Counted from the stretch's first letter, positions 37,003-46,144 are shown. The stretch is DNA of 64,000 bases from Sulfitobacter sp. DFL-14 (GCF_003335585.1 NZ_QBFD01000012.1:1-64000); one strand, 5' to 3'. The notes: generated by a model from the letters alone, not told the origin. Numbers and translations: made by a program.

Positions 37003-37409
37003 CAGATGCCCGTGCCCGCCATCGGTGTCCGCTCCCCAAGCAGATAACGCGCCGCGTCTACATAATCGAACGCCAATGACACCAGAATCGTGACCATCAC
37101 CACCCAGATGATCCGCCGGGGCCAGGTCGGCATATCAGCGCGGCCCTGCTGGCGCCAAAGATAGATCACCAGCGGCGTCCACAGCAGAACATGCGGCAAT
37201 CCCAAGAGCTTGACGTATCCCATCTGACCAAAGATCCAGGTCGTCGCAAACCCCGCGACGGTCCCGGCCACAATGGTCACGATGCCCGCCACCCGGCTTT
37301 GCCGCCAGATCAGCAACACCAGCGGCAGGATGAACGCTCCCAGCAGCAGGACGTTCAGCCAGATACCCACCCACGCCGGTTGCTGGGCAATCGCCTCTTC
37401 AAAGGTCAT
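37002..37409 (-). CDS. Small integral membrane protein of unknown function
   Basis: A 135-aa protein with four predicted membrane helices (about residues 18-34, 42-60, 70-86 and 102-120). No known domain is recognised. It ends by overlapping the ClpP-like gene and starts 18 bases after fabD, so it belongs to the fabD operon. Confidence 0.65.
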   Translation of the reverse strand: MTFEEAIAQQPAWVGIWLNVLLLGAFILPLVLLIWRQSRVAGIVTIVAGTVAGFATTWIFGQMGYVKLLGLPHVLLWTPLVIYLWRQQGRADMPTWPRRIIWVVMVTILVSLAFDYVDAARYLLGERTPMAGTGI

Positions 37410-37427
37410 CGCTTTGCTCCTCTCAGG

Positions 37428-38360
37428 TCACGCGTCTTTCAGCGCGGCCACATCCTCGGGTGTGCCGACCGCGCGGCAGGTGCTGTCCTTGGCGATGCGG
37501 CGGATCATGCCGGACAGGGCCTTGCCTGCGCCGATCTCCCAGAACTCGGTCACGCCCTGGGCGGCCATCCATTCGACGGACGATCGCCAGCGCACCCGGC
37601 CTGTCACCTGATCGACCAGCAGTTCGCGGATGCGCCCCGCATCCGTCACGCTGGTCGCCAGCACATTGGCCACCAGCGGCACGGCCGGGTCCTTCATCTC
37701 GACCGCGCCCAGGGCGCGGGCCATCTCCTCTGCGGCGGGCTGCATCAGCGCGCAATGGAAAGGCGCAGAGACCGGCAGCGGCAGCGCGCGCTTGGCCCCT
37801 GCCTCTTTGGCCAGCACAACCGCGCGTTCAATCGCCGCCTTGCTGCCCGACAGCACGTTCTGGCTGGGGTCGTTCTCGTTCGCCAGCTGGCAGACATCGC
37901 CCTGCGCGGCCTCTGCCGCCACTTTCTCGGCGGCCTCGGCGTCCAGCCCCAGAACCGCCGCCATGGCGCCCTGACCCACCGGCACCGCCGTCTGCATCGC
38001 GCGGCCCCGGATGCGCAGCAACCGCGCCGTATCAGCCAGCGACAGGGTGCCTGCCGCACAAAGCGCGGAATATTCCCCCAGCGAATGCCCCGCGACAAAG
38101 GCCGCGCGGTCGAGGTCGAAACCTTCGGCGCGCATCGCGGCAAGGGCGGCCATCGAGGTCGCCATCAGCGCAGGCTGGGCGTTTTCGGTCAGGGTCAGCG
38201 CCTCTGCCTCGCCCTCCCAGATCAGCGCCGAGAGTTTCTCACCCAGCGCCTCGTCCACCGCGTCGAACACCGCCCGCGCCTCCGGGTAACTGTCGGCCAG
38301 CGCCTTGCCCATCCCGATGGTCTGTGCGCCCTGCCCTGGAAATACGAATGCGATGCTCAT
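37428..38360 (-). CDS. fabD: Malonyl-CoA-ACP transacylase
   Basis: A 310-aa enzyme loading malonyl groups onto ACP. The nucleophile is Ser-93 in GHSLGEYSAL, and the histidine is in VSAPFHCALM. The open frame runs upstream to 38534, but FabD proteins begin at the MSIAFVFPGQGAQ of the ATG at 38360, with GAGG upstream. First gene of the fabD...fabG block. Confidence 0.97.
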   Translation of the reverse strand: MSIAFVFPGQGAQTIGMGKALADSYPEARAVFDAVDEALGEKLSALIWEGEAEALTLTENAQPALMATSMAALAAMRAEGFDLDRAAFVAGHSLGEYSALCAAGTLSLADTARLLRIRGRAMQTAVPVGQGAMAAVLGLDAEAAEKVAAEAAQGDVCQLANENDPSQNVLSGSKAAIERAVVLAKEAGAKRALPLPVSAPFHCALMQPAAEEMARALGAVEMKDPAVPLVANVLATSVTDAGRIRELLVDQVTGRVRWRSSVEWMAAQGVTEFWEIGAGKALSGMIRRIAKDSTCRAVGTPEDVAALKDA

Positions 38361-38517
38361 CTTGGCCTCCTCTTTGTTGGCACCGGGTCTAGCCTGCACG
38401 GCCAGCCGGAACAAGCCCGCAGCGCATCGCGCATGGCTGCACAGCGGGCTGCGTCTATTGGCATTGCCCCGGCGGAAACAGCCGGTATCAATGCGCCAAA
38501 CCCGACCGGAGACCCAG

Positions 38518-39726
38518 ATGCCGCTGACCAACACCCAGATCCGCTATGGCGGTGTCGCGAAAACCTTTCACTGGCTGACCGCGCTGCTGATCCTGACCCT
38601 GATTGTCCTGGGCCTCGTGGCCGAGGATCTGCCCTATGCCACGGATGCCGAACTTGCACGCAAGGCCTGGCTGTTCTCGCTGCACAAGACCCTTGGCGTG
38701 CTGGTCTTTTTCGTCGCCCTCGTCCGTATCCTCTGGGCCGTCAGCCAGCCCAGACCGGGCCTGGTGAACGCCGACAAGAGGGCAGAGAGTTTTCTGGCCG
38801 AGCTGGTGCACTGGCTGCTCTATGGCGCGCTGGTGATCGTGCCGCTGTCGGGCTGGATCGGCCATGCCGCCGCCTCCGGCTTTGCGCCGATCTGGTGGCC
38901 GCTGGGGCAGAACCTGCCGCTGGTGCCCAAATCCACCAGCCTGGAACATCTCGCCGGTGCGGTTCACTTTATCTCGGGCCGTGTGCTGATCGGGGCGATC
39001 CTGCTGCATTTCATCGGCGCGCTGAAACATCATTTCATCGACCGCGACAGCACCCTGCGCCGCATGTTGCCGGGCGAAGCGCCGATTGCCCCCCTGCCGC
39101 AGGCCAGCCACAGCGCCATACCGGTGGTGGCCGCTGTGGCGATCTGGTGCGCCTCGCTTGGTCTGGCCCTGAGCACGGCGCAGGGCGCGGATGGGGCGCT
39201 CCCCAGTGGTCCGGCCCTGAACGAAGTCACCTCTGACTGGCAGGTGCAGGAGGGCACGATCGCGTTGCGCGTGACCCAGTTCGGATCGGAGGTCGAAGGC
39301 CGTTTCGACGACTGGACCGCCGCGATTTCTTTTGATGATGCGCAGTTGACCGGCGTTGTGGGCGATGTCACCGCCACCATTTCCATCCCCTCGCTGACCC
39401 TGGGGTCGGTCACCAAACAGGCATTGGGCGCAGATTTCTTTGCCGCCGAGAGCTTTCCCACCGCCACCTTCAGCGGCGAGATCCGCCACGCCAGCGACGG
39501 GTACGAAGCCGTGGGCACCCTGACCATCAAGGACAAGTCAGTGCCCCTGACCCTGCCCTTCCTGCTGTCAGTCCGGGACGACACCGCCGAGATGCGGGCG
39601 GATGTGACACTTGACCGGCGCGATTTTGGCATCGGTGACAACATGCCCAAGGAGGACAGCCTGGCCTTCGCGGTGGATGTCGCGATCCGGCTGACCGCAA
39701 CCCGCGCGCAGGCCGGCGCCGAATAG
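38518..39726 (+). CDS. Cytochrome b561-like / YceI domain fusion protein
   Basis: A 402-aa fusion. Residues about 1-185 form a four-helix di-haem cytochrome b561 domain with histidines in FHWLTALL, LHKTLGV, VHWLLYGALV and the VHFISGR...LLHFIGALKHHF region. Another hydrophobic segment at about 200-225 leads to a periplasmic YceI lipocalin-like domain (about 240-400). YceI domains bind isoprenoid or quinone-like lipids. The ATG at 38518 has GGAG six bases away; an ATG at 38491 is possible. A stand-alone YceI gene lies convergent just downstream. Confidence 0.88.
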   Translation: MPLTNTQIRYGGVAKTFHWLTALLILTLIVLGLVAEDLPYATDAELARKAWLFSLHKTLGVLVFFVALVRILWAVSQPRPGLVNADKRAESFLAELVHWLLYGALVIVPLSGWIGHAAASGFAPIWWPLGQNLPLVPKSTSLEHLAGAVHFISGRVLIGAILLHFIGALKHHFIDRDSTLRRMLPGEAPIAPLPQASHSAIPVVAAVAIWCASLGLALSTAQGADGALPSGPALNEVTSDWQVQEGTIALRVTQFGSEVEGRFDDWTAAISFDDAQLTGVVGDVTATISIPSLTLGSVTKQALGADFFAAESFPTATFSGEIRHASDGYEAVGTLTIKDKSVPLTLPFLLSVRDDTAEMRADVTLDRRDFGIGDNMPKEDSLAFAVDVAIRLTATRAQAGAE

Positions 39727-39755
39727 CAGCCTTTCAATCGCAGCCTTCCAGATGC

Positions 39756-39784
39756 AAAAAGGCCGGGGACAATCCCCGGCCTTT
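39756..39784. terminator. Bidirectional terminator between the b561-YceI and YceI genes
   Basis: A perfect 12-bp stem (39758-39769 with 39773-39784) and CAA loop, with A/T ends on both sides. It lies between two convergent genes. Confidence 0.88.
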
Positions 39785-39805
39785 CGCTTGTTCCGTTCAG
39801 GACGA

Positions 39806-40393
39806 TCAGTCGGCTTTCATCGCCTCGACCGAGATGTTCACCTGAACTTCGTCGCTGACATATGGTGCAAAGGCACCAAGGTCGAAGTCGGACCGTACGA
39901 TGGTGGTGGTCGCATCGAAACCGGCCCATGGCTTGCCCTCTTGCGGGTGGTCGCCAAGCTGGTTCAGCTTCGCATCCAGCACCACGGATTTGGTCACGTC
40001 GTTCATGGTCAGATCGCCGGTGATCAGGGCCGTATCCTCGCCGGTGACCTCGATCCCGGTCGAGGTAAAGGTGATCATGTCGCCCTCTTTCGCACCGAAA
40101 AAGTCATCCGCCATGAAGTGGTTTTTGCGTTGTTCCCAACCGGTGAACATCGACATGACCGGCATGGACACGGTGACGGAAGACGCCGCAGGGTCTTCCT
40201 GATCGAACATGATCTCACCCTCGAAGCCCGAGAAGATGCCGTAGGTTGTCGAGAAGCCGAGGTGTTCATAGTTGAACACGACCTGCGAGTGGCTGGGGTC
40301 CAGCGTGTATTTTTCTGCCTTGGTCGCCGTGTCGGCCGCCATTGCACCGGTCGCGCCAAGGGCCAGAGCCGCGGCAAACATAATATTCTTCAT
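39806..40393 (-). CDS. YceI family periplasmic protein
   Basis: A 195-aa protein with a Sec signal peptide cleaved after AMA (about residue 19) and one YceI beta-barrel domain starting YTLDPSHSQVVFNYEHLGFS. The family binds polyisoprenoids in a lipocalin-like cavity; the ligand here is unknown. It is convergent with the b561-YceI fusion, so the two related domains are neighbours and may share a lipid or quinone substrate. Confidence 0.92.
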   Translation of the reverse strand: MKNIMFAAALALGATGAMAADTATKAEKYTLDPSHSQVVFNYEHLGFSTTYGIFSGFEGEIMFDQEDPAASSVTVSMPVMSMFTGWEQRKNHFMADDFFGAKEGDMITFTSTGIEVTGEDTALITGDLTMNDVTKSVVLDAKLNQLGDHPQEGKPWAGFDATTTIVRSDFDLGAFAPYVSDEVQVNISVEAMKAD

Positions 40394-40547
40394 GTGGTAC
40401 TCCTGAGAGGGTCTTGGTTGATCGTAGTGGCGACAGATGTGCGGCTTGCCACGCCGGAATCAACTCAGCATGTCCTCACAGAGCCTGCGCGTCAGCAAAC
40501 ACTTGCCAATCGCGCAGCTTTCAGCTCTGCTCAGCTGCCCCGGCCCG

Positions 40548-41039
40548 TCAGGCGATCTTGCCCGCGTCGCGCAGGCCGTTGATCAGGCTGTTGCGCAGGG
40601 ATGTATCCGTCAGTGTTGCGACGGCCAGCAAGACGCCCTGTGCATCCCACAAACGAACAACCGGACCGCTGACCTCGGCCGCGCCAAGTTCGGCAAAGCT
40701 GCTGCACGTCAGCACCTCCCGCGCGCCATAACCGTCGGGCCGGACCAGGCTGACGGTGCGGCGGATCGTGTCGATTTCGATTTCGGGCGCTTCGGGCTTG
40801 CTACTGGCCAGCATCATGCCCAGTCCCGCCACCGCTGCCGCCACGGAGAGCAGCAGCCGGAACAACATCACTTCCGCCTCGGCGGTGCCGGGTGCAAGCC
40901 AGATCACGAAAGCTGCCAGAAACAGCCCCGCACCGCAGATCCGCTGCAGCGTGCGGGCCAGCATCCTGCCCCCGTCCACCATGGATACCGGTTCACGCCT
41001 GGTTGCGCTGCCTTTGGTAAAATCCGCTGCTGCCGTCAT
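40548..41039 (-). CDS. Membrane protein of unknown function
   Basis: A 163-aa protein with two hydrophobic helices at about residues 33-50 and 60-78, and a C-terminal soluble domain containing IEIDTIRRTVSLVRPDGYG and ending near GLRDAGKIA. The soluble part has a beta-rich, PH-like appearance, but I cannot name a family. It stands alone between the YceI gene and a repeat-bearing intergenic region. Confidence 0.65.
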   Translation of the reverse strand: MTAAADFTKGSATRREPVSMVDGGRMLARTLQRICGAGLFLAAFVIWLAPGTAEAEVMLFRLLLSVAAAVAGLGMMLASSKPEAPEIEIDTIRRTVSLVRPDGYGAREVLTCSSFAELGAAEVSGPVVRLWDAQGVLLAVATLTDTSLRNSLINGLRDAGKIA

Positions 41040-41557
41040 CTGCCCAATCCTTTATTTGGTTGGCCTTTGTTTGGTTAACGTGATGCTGCAAAAGGAATGG
41101 GACCAAAGCTGGGCGAAGCCGCGGCGCGGATCGGACCTTGTTGAGACTGTGGGCAACACCGGCACAGCCGTCACGCAATTCCAAGCTGGACCAGCCCTTC
41201 AGCGCAGGGCGGAAGGGTTCGGTGAGGCGGACAAAACTGCCGTCGATCACTGGCACCCAGGCCCGGAACAAGCCGAAGGCGCTGGCCCGGCTTGCGCTTC
41301 GCGTCACTTCAATCGCTTTCCTGCCATGCACCGCGCGCCGATCAAACCGCAGCTTCGGCGACTGACAACCGCAACACTCCCCGTTTTGCCATTGCGATGG
41401 CGGATTTCCTTCGCTAATCCTGCCAAAGGTCCGGCCACCTGCTGCTCGCAGACGCAAGTCACGGTGAAGGTCGTGTAACATCTCTGACCTCACATGCACT
41501 TCGCAGGTCGGCAAGGCGAGCACCCTCCCCTATGTGAAGCAGCTTGCGAGGACCACA
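41040..41557. other. Gene-free intergenic region with dispersed repeat
   Basis: 518 bases upstream of the MATE gene. It holds copy 2 of dispersed repeat family 1 (41221-41305). Open frames cross it on both strands, but their products are low-complexity and follow the repeat, so no gene is called. The flanks may be remnants of a longer repeat unit or decayed gene. Confidence 0.6.
41221..41305 (+). repeat. Dispersed repeat family 1, copy 2 (uninterrupted)
   Basis: The best-preserved copy. The core CTGCCGTCGATCACTGG continues into GGCCCGGAACAAGCCG and then GCTGGCCCGGCTTGCGC. It matches 6923-6983 plus 7108-7136 on the same strand and 44511-44575 on the opposite strand. Confidence 0.8.
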
Positions 41558-42952
41558 ATGTCGAACCCTGCTCCGAATCCATTTGTCCACGGTGCCCTTG
41601 GCCCGATCTTTGCCCGAACCGCCCTGCCCATCATCTTTGTCATGGGGATGAACGGTTTGCTGGCCGTCGTGGATGCCATTTTCCTGGGCCGCTACGTCGG
41701 TGCCGACGCGCTAGGCGCCGTGACCCTGGTGTTTCCGCTTTATATGGTGATCGTCGCGCTGGCGACGCTGGTCTCCAACGGCATGTCCAGCATCCTTGCC
41801 CGCAACCTGGGCGCCGGAGACCGGGCCGGTGCGGCGCGCGTCTTTACCGGCGCCCACGGGCTCGCCCTGCTGATGAGCGGGGTGCTGATGCTGCTCTACC
41901 TGCTGTTCGGCGGGGTCGTGACCCTGGCGCTGGCCTCCGGGTCCGGGGTGCTGGCGGCCATGGGGCAAACCTATCTTGGCATCACGGTGTTCATGTCGCC
42001 GCTGTTCTTTGTCCTTGCGGTCAATTCCGACGCCCTGCGCAACGAGGGGCGCGTCGGTTTCATGGCTGCGATGAGCCTGCTGGTGTCGCTGTCGAACATC
42101 GGGTTCAACTACATCCTGATCGCCCTTCTGGGCTGGGGCGTGGCCGGCTCCGCCCTTGGCACGGCGCTGGCGCAGCTGCTGGCGCTGGTCATCATCATCG
42201 CCTTCCGCAGCTTCGGGCGTACTGAACTGCGCCCCGGTCTGCTGCTGCGCATCCCGCTCAACGCCTGCTGGGGGCGCATTCTGGCGCTGGGGGCACCGCA
42301 AAGCCTGAACTTCATCGGCCTCTCGCTCAGCTCCGCTGCTGTGATCGTGGTGCTGCAACTGGTGAACACGCCGCTTTATGAAACAACTGTCGCGGCCTTC
42401 GGCATCCTGACCCGCGTGATGACCTTTGCCTTTCTGCCGCTGCTCGGGCTGACCCATGCGCTGCAAACCATCATCGGCAACAACTACGGCGCGCGGGCAT
42501 GGGCACGTTCCGACACCGGGTTGCGGATCGGGCTTGGCACCGCGTTTGTCTATTGCGCGGCAATGCAGGCGGTCTTTGTCACGATGCCGGAGAGCATCGC
42601 GGGCCTTTTTGTCACCGAGCCGGGGGTCATCGCCGAATTCGCACGCATCCTGCCGGTGAACACGGCGATGCTCTGGCTGGCCGGGCCGTTGATCGTGATC
42701 GCGTCCTATTTTCAGGCCATCGGCAATGCCAGCCGCGCCGCCCTTCTGGGGCTGACCAAAAGCTATGCTTTCGGCCTGCCGCTGACATTCTGCCTGCCGC
42801 TGATCCTGGGGGAGCCGGGGATCTGGCTGGCCGGGCCATTGGCGGAATGCATGATGGCGCTGCTGACCCTTGCGGTGCTGCAGCAGAGTGTTTCGGCGCT
42901 TGGCCTGCGCCGGGGGCTGTTCGCGGCGGGACGCGACCCACAGCCCGGCTGA
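41558..42952 (+). CDS. MATE family efflux transporter
   Basis: A 464-aa inner-membrane transporter with about 12 hydrophobic helices in two MatE domains (near residues 15-175 and 235-400). MATE proteins export cationic drugs or metabolites using Na+ or H+ gradients; the substrate is unknown. The ATG at 41558 has GAGG five bases upstream; the GTG at 41534 is a frame extension. It is not in an operon; a hairpin follows at 42962. Confidence 0.9.
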   Translation: MSNPAPNPFVHGALGPIFARTALPIIFVMGMNGLLAVVDAIFLGRYVGADALGAVTLVFPLYMVIVALATLVSNGMSSILARNLGAGDRAGAARVFTGAHGLALLMSGVLMLLYLLFGGVVTLALASGSGVLAAMGQTYLGITVFMSPLFFVLAVNSDALRNEGRVGFMAAMSLLVSLSNIGFNYILIALLGWGVAGSALGTALAQLLALVIIIAFRSFGRTELRPGLLLRIPLNACWGRILALGAPQSLNFIGLSLSSAAVIVVLQLVNTPLYETTVAAFGILTRVMTFAFLPLLGLTHALQTIIGNNYGARAWARSDTGLRIGLGTAFVYCAAMQAVFVTMPESIAGLFVTEPGVIAEFARILPVNTAMLWLAGPLIVIASYFQAIGNASRAALLGLTKSYAFGLPLTFCLPLILGEPGIWLAGPLAECMMALLTLAVLQQSVSALGLRRGLFAAGRDPQPG

Positions 42953-42961
42953 AGTGAAAAA

Positions 42962-42987
42962 CGGCGCGGGGCGCTTGCCCTGCGCCG
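42962..42987 (+). terminator. Stem-loop after the MATE transporter gene
   Basis: An 11-bp stem with one wobble pair (42962-42972 with 42977-42987) begins 9 bases after the stop. No T-run follows, so it may be a weak or Rho-assisted terminator. Confidence 0.5.
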
Positions 42988-43044
42988 CAAACCGTGTATA
43001 TCGGCCATTCCTTTGCACATCTGTTGAACCGCGCAGTCTCTCGT

Positions 43045-43073
43045 GGTGGGGCCGCAAGGGATACCGCCCCGCC
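43045..43073 (+). promoter_or_regulatory. Candidate structured rpsF leader (S6:S18-binding-like hairpin)
   Basis: GGTGGGGC (43045-43052) pairs with GCCCCGCC (43066-43073), with one G-U, around a 13-base loop containing GATACC; ACCG spans the loop-stem junction. It lies 35 bases before the rpsF start. Many bacteria carry an S6:S18-binding leader here with a conserved ACCG, which makes autoregulation plausible, but the match is partial. Confidence 0.35.
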
Positions 43074-43107
43074 TATGAAATGCGCCTTGATATAAATAGG
43101 AGACCGC

Positions 43108-43461
43108 ATGCCGCTATATGAGCATGTCATGATTGCGCGTCAGGATCTGTCCAACACGCAAGCCGAAGGCCTTATCGAACATTTTGGCACCGTCCTGTCC
43201 GACAACGGCGGGAAACTCGTGGATAGCGAGTACTGGGGCGTCAAGACGATGGCCTACAAGATCAACAAGAACCGCAAGGGCCACTACGCCTTCCTGCGTT
43301 CGGATGCACCTGCACCGGCCGTTCAGGAAATGGAACGCCTGATGCGCCTGCACGACGACGTGATGCGCGTTCTGACCATCAAGGTCGACACCCACGCCGA
43401 GCTGCCCTCCGTGCAGATGCAGAAACGCGACGAGCGCCCCGAGCGCCGTGAGCGCCGTTGA
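43108..43461 (+). CDS. rpsF: 30S ribosomal protein S6
   Basis: A 117-aa S6 protein of the 30S platform, which binds 16S rRNA with S18. The YEHVMIARQDLSNTQ start, YWGVKTMAYKINKNRKGHY and LRLHDDVMRVLT are diagnostic. The C-terminus is a basic/acidic tail rich in Arg and Glu. GGAGA precedes the ATG. First gene of rpsF-rpsR-rplI. Confidence 0.98.
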   Translation: MPLYEHVMIARQDLSNTQAEGLIEHFGTVLSDNGGKLVDSEYWGVKTMAYKINKNRKGHYAFLRSDAPAPAVQEMERLMRLHDDVMRVLTIKVDTHAELPSVQMQKRDERPERRERR

Positions 43462-43490
43462 TCATCAGCTTGAAGAAAAGGACATAAACC

Positions 43491-43718
43491 ATGGCTGCAA
43501 AACCATTTTTCCGCCGTCGCAAGGTCTGCCCCTTCTCGGGCGACAACGCACCTGCGATCGACTACAAGGACACACGTCTGCTGCAACGCTACATCTCTGA
43601 GCGTGGCAAGATCGTCCCCTCCCGCATCACCGCAGTTTCTGCGAAAAAGCAGCGTGAACTGGCCCGTGCCATCAAACGTGCCCGCTTCCTCGCCCTGCTG
43701 CCCTACGCCGTCAAGTAA
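43491..43718 (+). CDS. rpsR: 30S ribosomal protein S18
   Basis: A 75-aa S18, normal length. [22 protein letters not shown] and the [10 protein letters not shown] end are typical. It sits 29 bases after rpsF and 11 before rplI, preceded by an AAAAGGA site. Confidence 0.98.
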   Translation: MAAKPFFRRRKVCPFSGDNAPAIDYKDTRLLQRYISERGKIVPSRITAVSAKKQRELARAIKRARFLALLPYAVK

Positions 43719-43729
43719 GGAGAAAGCAC

Positions 43730-44374
43730 ATGCAAGTTATCCTTCTGGAACGTGTCGCCAAATTGGGTCAGATGGGCGAAGTCGTGGACGTAAAGCCCGG
43801 CTTTGCACGCAACTACCTGCTGCCGCAGGGCAAGGCGCTGTCGGCCTCCAAGGCCAACGTCGAAGCATTCGAGGCGCGCAAGTCGCAGCTTGAAGCCGAG
43901 AACCTGGAAACCAAGAAAGAAGCCGACAAGATGGCGGACAAGCTGAACGGTCAGCAGTTCGTCGTGATTCGCTCCGCTTCCGACGCGGGCGCGCTTTATG
44001 GTTCCGTCACCACCCGTGACGCTGCCGATGCCGCGACCGAAGGCGGGTTCACCATCGACCGCAAGCAGGTCGTGCTGAGCGCCCCGATCAAGGAACTGGG
44101 CCTGCACGACGTGCTGATCGTCCTGCACCCCGAAGTCGAAGCGACCATTCAGCTGAACGTGGCCCGTTCGGTCGAAGAGGCCGAGCTTCAGGCATCCGGC
44201 AAATCCATCCAGGAACTGGCCGCCGAAGAAGAAGCGGCAGCCGAGTTCGAAATCCAGGAGCTGTTCGACGATATCGGCGCAGCACAACTGGACGACATGG
44301 ACGTCGACACAGACAATGATGCCGGCGAAGAAGCGGCATCAGGCGATCAGGAAGACACCGCAGGCCGCGGCTGA
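43730..44374 (+). CDS. rplI: 50S ribosomal protein L9, with acidic C-terminal extension
   Basis: A 214-aa L9, longer than the roughly 148 aa of E. coli. The N-domain ([32 protein letters not shown]), connecting helix and C-domain are complete by about residue 150. The rest is an acidic, alanine-rich extension with many Asp and Glu. Such extensions are common in Rhodobacterales. A strong terminator follows 20 bases after the stop. Confidence 0.97.
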   Translation: MQVILLERVAKLGQMGEVVDVKPGFARNYLLPQGKALSASKANVEAFEARKSQLEAENLETKKEADKMADKLNGQQFVVIRSASDAGALYGSVTTRDAADAATEGGFTIDRKQVVLSAPIKELGLHDVLIVLHPEVEATIQLNVARSVEEAELQASGKSIQELAAEEEAAAEFEIQELFDDIGAAQLDDMDVDTDNDAGEEAASGDQEDTAGRG

Positions 44375-44394
44375 ACCTTTCCTGACTGACATTG

Positions 44395-44428
44395 AAACGC
44401 CGCGCGGAACCTTCCGCGCGGCGTTTTT
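44395..44428 (+). terminator. Rho-independent terminator after rplI
   Basis: A perfect 15-bp stem (44395-44409 with 44412-44426), a two-base loop, then TT. The stem ends in AAA/TTT, giving a five-T run. Confidence 0.92.
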
Positions 44429-44510
44429 GTTTCGGGCATCCGGTGTCGGGCAAAACCGACGTTTCTGTCACATTGCTGGCCCGGTTGGGCCCCCACCTGG
44501 CCCCCGGCGG

Positions 44511-44575
44511 CAAAGCGCAAGTCGGGCCATCGCCTGCGGCTTGTTCCGGGCCTGGGTGCCAGTGATCGACGGCAG
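44511..44575 (-). repeat. Dispersed repeat family 1, copy 3 (opposite orientation)
   Basis: Read on the minus strand it shares CTGCCGTCGATCACTGGC and CAGGCCCGGAACAAGCCG with copy 2, then diverges (GCAGGCGATGGCCCGACTTGCGC). It lies in the gap between the rplI terminator and the end of the ABC-F gene. Confidence 0.78.
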
Positions 44576-44620
44576 CAAGGTCTGCACAAGCACCTTCCCA
44601 CACATCGCAACAGCCGGTCC

Positions 44621-46144
44621 TCACCCCGACGCGGCACCCATCTCTCCGCTCAGGAAGGGCTCGGGGCTGGCGACCTCCTCCAGCTTGCCACCGCGAATCC
44701 ACCAGAACCGGGTCCCCACCTGACGCAGAAAGCTGCGGTCGTGGCTGACCAGCAGGCAGGAGGCGCCATGGGCAATCAGCTCCTGCTCCAGCGCCTCCTG
44801 TCCTTCGATGTCCAGATGGTTCGTCGGCTCATCCAGCAGGTAGAAATTCGGGTTCTTCAGCCGCAGCACCAGCATCGCCAGCCGCGCCTTCTGCCCGCTC
44901 GAAAGCGCGCCGATCTTCCTGTCCTGCATGCCGATCTCCACCCCCGCCCCGGCCAGCACCCCGCGGGCGCGCTGGTCGCCGATGTCGAAAGCCCCGGTGA
45001 CGGCCGTCATCGGGGTATCCTGGTCGGAAAGCTGGCTCAGATGCTGGTCCGAAATGGCCGGCACAACCGAGGGCGCGCATTTCACCGGGCCCGCGGCACC
45101 CGCCAGCGCCTGCGCGATCAGCATGACCAGACGGGTCTTGCCGGTGCCATTGGCCCCCAGCAGCACAACCCGGTCACCGGGCAGGATCCACTTCTGACCG
45201 GTCCGGTACAACAGATCTCCACCCGGCGATTCAACCGGCACATCATCCAGTGTTATCAGCGCCTTGGCATGGGTTCCGCTGTTGGTCAGCCTGATCTCTC
45301 CCGCGCTGCGCTCCTGATGCGCGGGCTTGGCCGCCGCCTCCATCTGTGCGGCCCTTTCGTTCAGCTGCCGGGTCTTGACCACCAGCAGGTCGGAACCGGA
45401 GTTGATCCCGATGTTCTTGAGCTTGGCCGCCTGCCTGCGCAATTGCTGCGCCTTGTTGAGGTCATTTGCAAAACGTCTTTCATCGGCGGCATCAGCCTCG
45501 TCCAGCGCCCCCCGTGCGGCGCTATAGGGCAGCTGGAACACCCGGGAGCGTTCTGCCCGCAGGAACAGGGTGCGGTTGGTGGTCTCGTCCAGAAACGCCC
45601 GGTCATGGGATGTGGCCACGACCGCGACATCACGGGGCAAAGCTGCCAGCCAATCCTGCAACAGCCCGATCCGCTGCAGGTCCAGATGGTTGGTCGGCTC
45701 GTCCAGCAACAGCACATCCGGTTCGGTGATCCAGACCGAAGCCAGCATCGCGGTGCGTTGCCAGCCACCGCTGAGCGCGCCCAGCTCCTTGTGCTGAATG
45801 TCATATGGCACCTTGAGATCGTCCAGCACCACATCGACCCGCCAGCCCTCGTATTCGGCCTGTTCCGCCGGAAGCGCCGCCAGCACCCTGTCATAGAGCG
45901 TCTGGCCAAGTGCCGCCTCCGGCAGGTTCTGCGCGACATAGCCGATGCGGAGGCCGCGCGCGCGGGTGATCTCGCCGGTTGTGGGGTCCAGCTCACCGGC
46001 CAGGCATTGCAACAGGGTGGTCTTGCCGCGCCCGTTGGCGGCCACCAGACCGATGCGGTCGCCCCTGGTGATGTTCAGGCTCAGGTCAGAAAACAGCGAT
46101 GCGCCAAGGGTGACGCCCAAAGCGTTGATATTGATGATGGTCAT
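44621..46144 (-). CDS. ABC-F family ATP-binding protein
   Basis: A 507-aa protein with two ABC ATPase domains and no membrane part: Walker A motifs AANGRGKTT and GANGTGKTR, signature motifs LSGGWQ and LSSGQK, and Walker B LLLDEPTNHLD twice, joined by a charged helical linker. ABC-F proteins act on ribosomes as translation factors or give antibiotic protection; which applies cannot be told from sequence. The second Walker A has Arg after GKT, where Thr or Ser is usual. Confidence 0.92.
   Translation of the reverse strand: MTIININALGVTLGASLFSDLSLNITRGDRIGLVAANGRGKTTLLQCLAGELDPTTGEITRARGLRIGYVAQNLPEAALGQTLYDRVLAALPAEQAEYEGWRVDVVLDDLKVPYDIQHKELGALSGGWQRTAMLASVWITEPDVLLLDEPTNHLDLQRIGLLQDWLAALPRDVAVVATSHDRAFLDETTNRTLFLRAERSRVFQLPYSAARGALDEADAADERRFANDLNKAQQLRRQAAKLKNIGINSGSDLLVVKTRQLNERAAQMEAAAKPAHQERSAGEIRLTNSGTHAKALITLDDVPVESPGGDLLYRTGQKWILPGDRVVLLGANGTGKTRLVMLIAQALAGAAGPVKCAPSVVPAISDQHLSQLSDQDTPMTAVTGAFDIGDQRARGVLAGAGVEIGMQDRKIGALSSGQKARLAMLVLRLKNPNFYLLDEPTNHLDIEGQEALEQELIAHGASCLLVSHDRSFLRQVGTRFWWIRGGKLEEVASPEPFLSGEMGAASG

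Noticed and set aside
33906..37409. Small genes among the fab genes considered as part of fatty-acid synthesis.
   Set aside because: No catalytic motifs; position alone is not enough to assign a role.
41040..41523. Open frames on both strands that could be a small hypothetical or decayed transposase.
   Set aside because: Composition follows the dispersed repeat, with no transposase motif or start signal.
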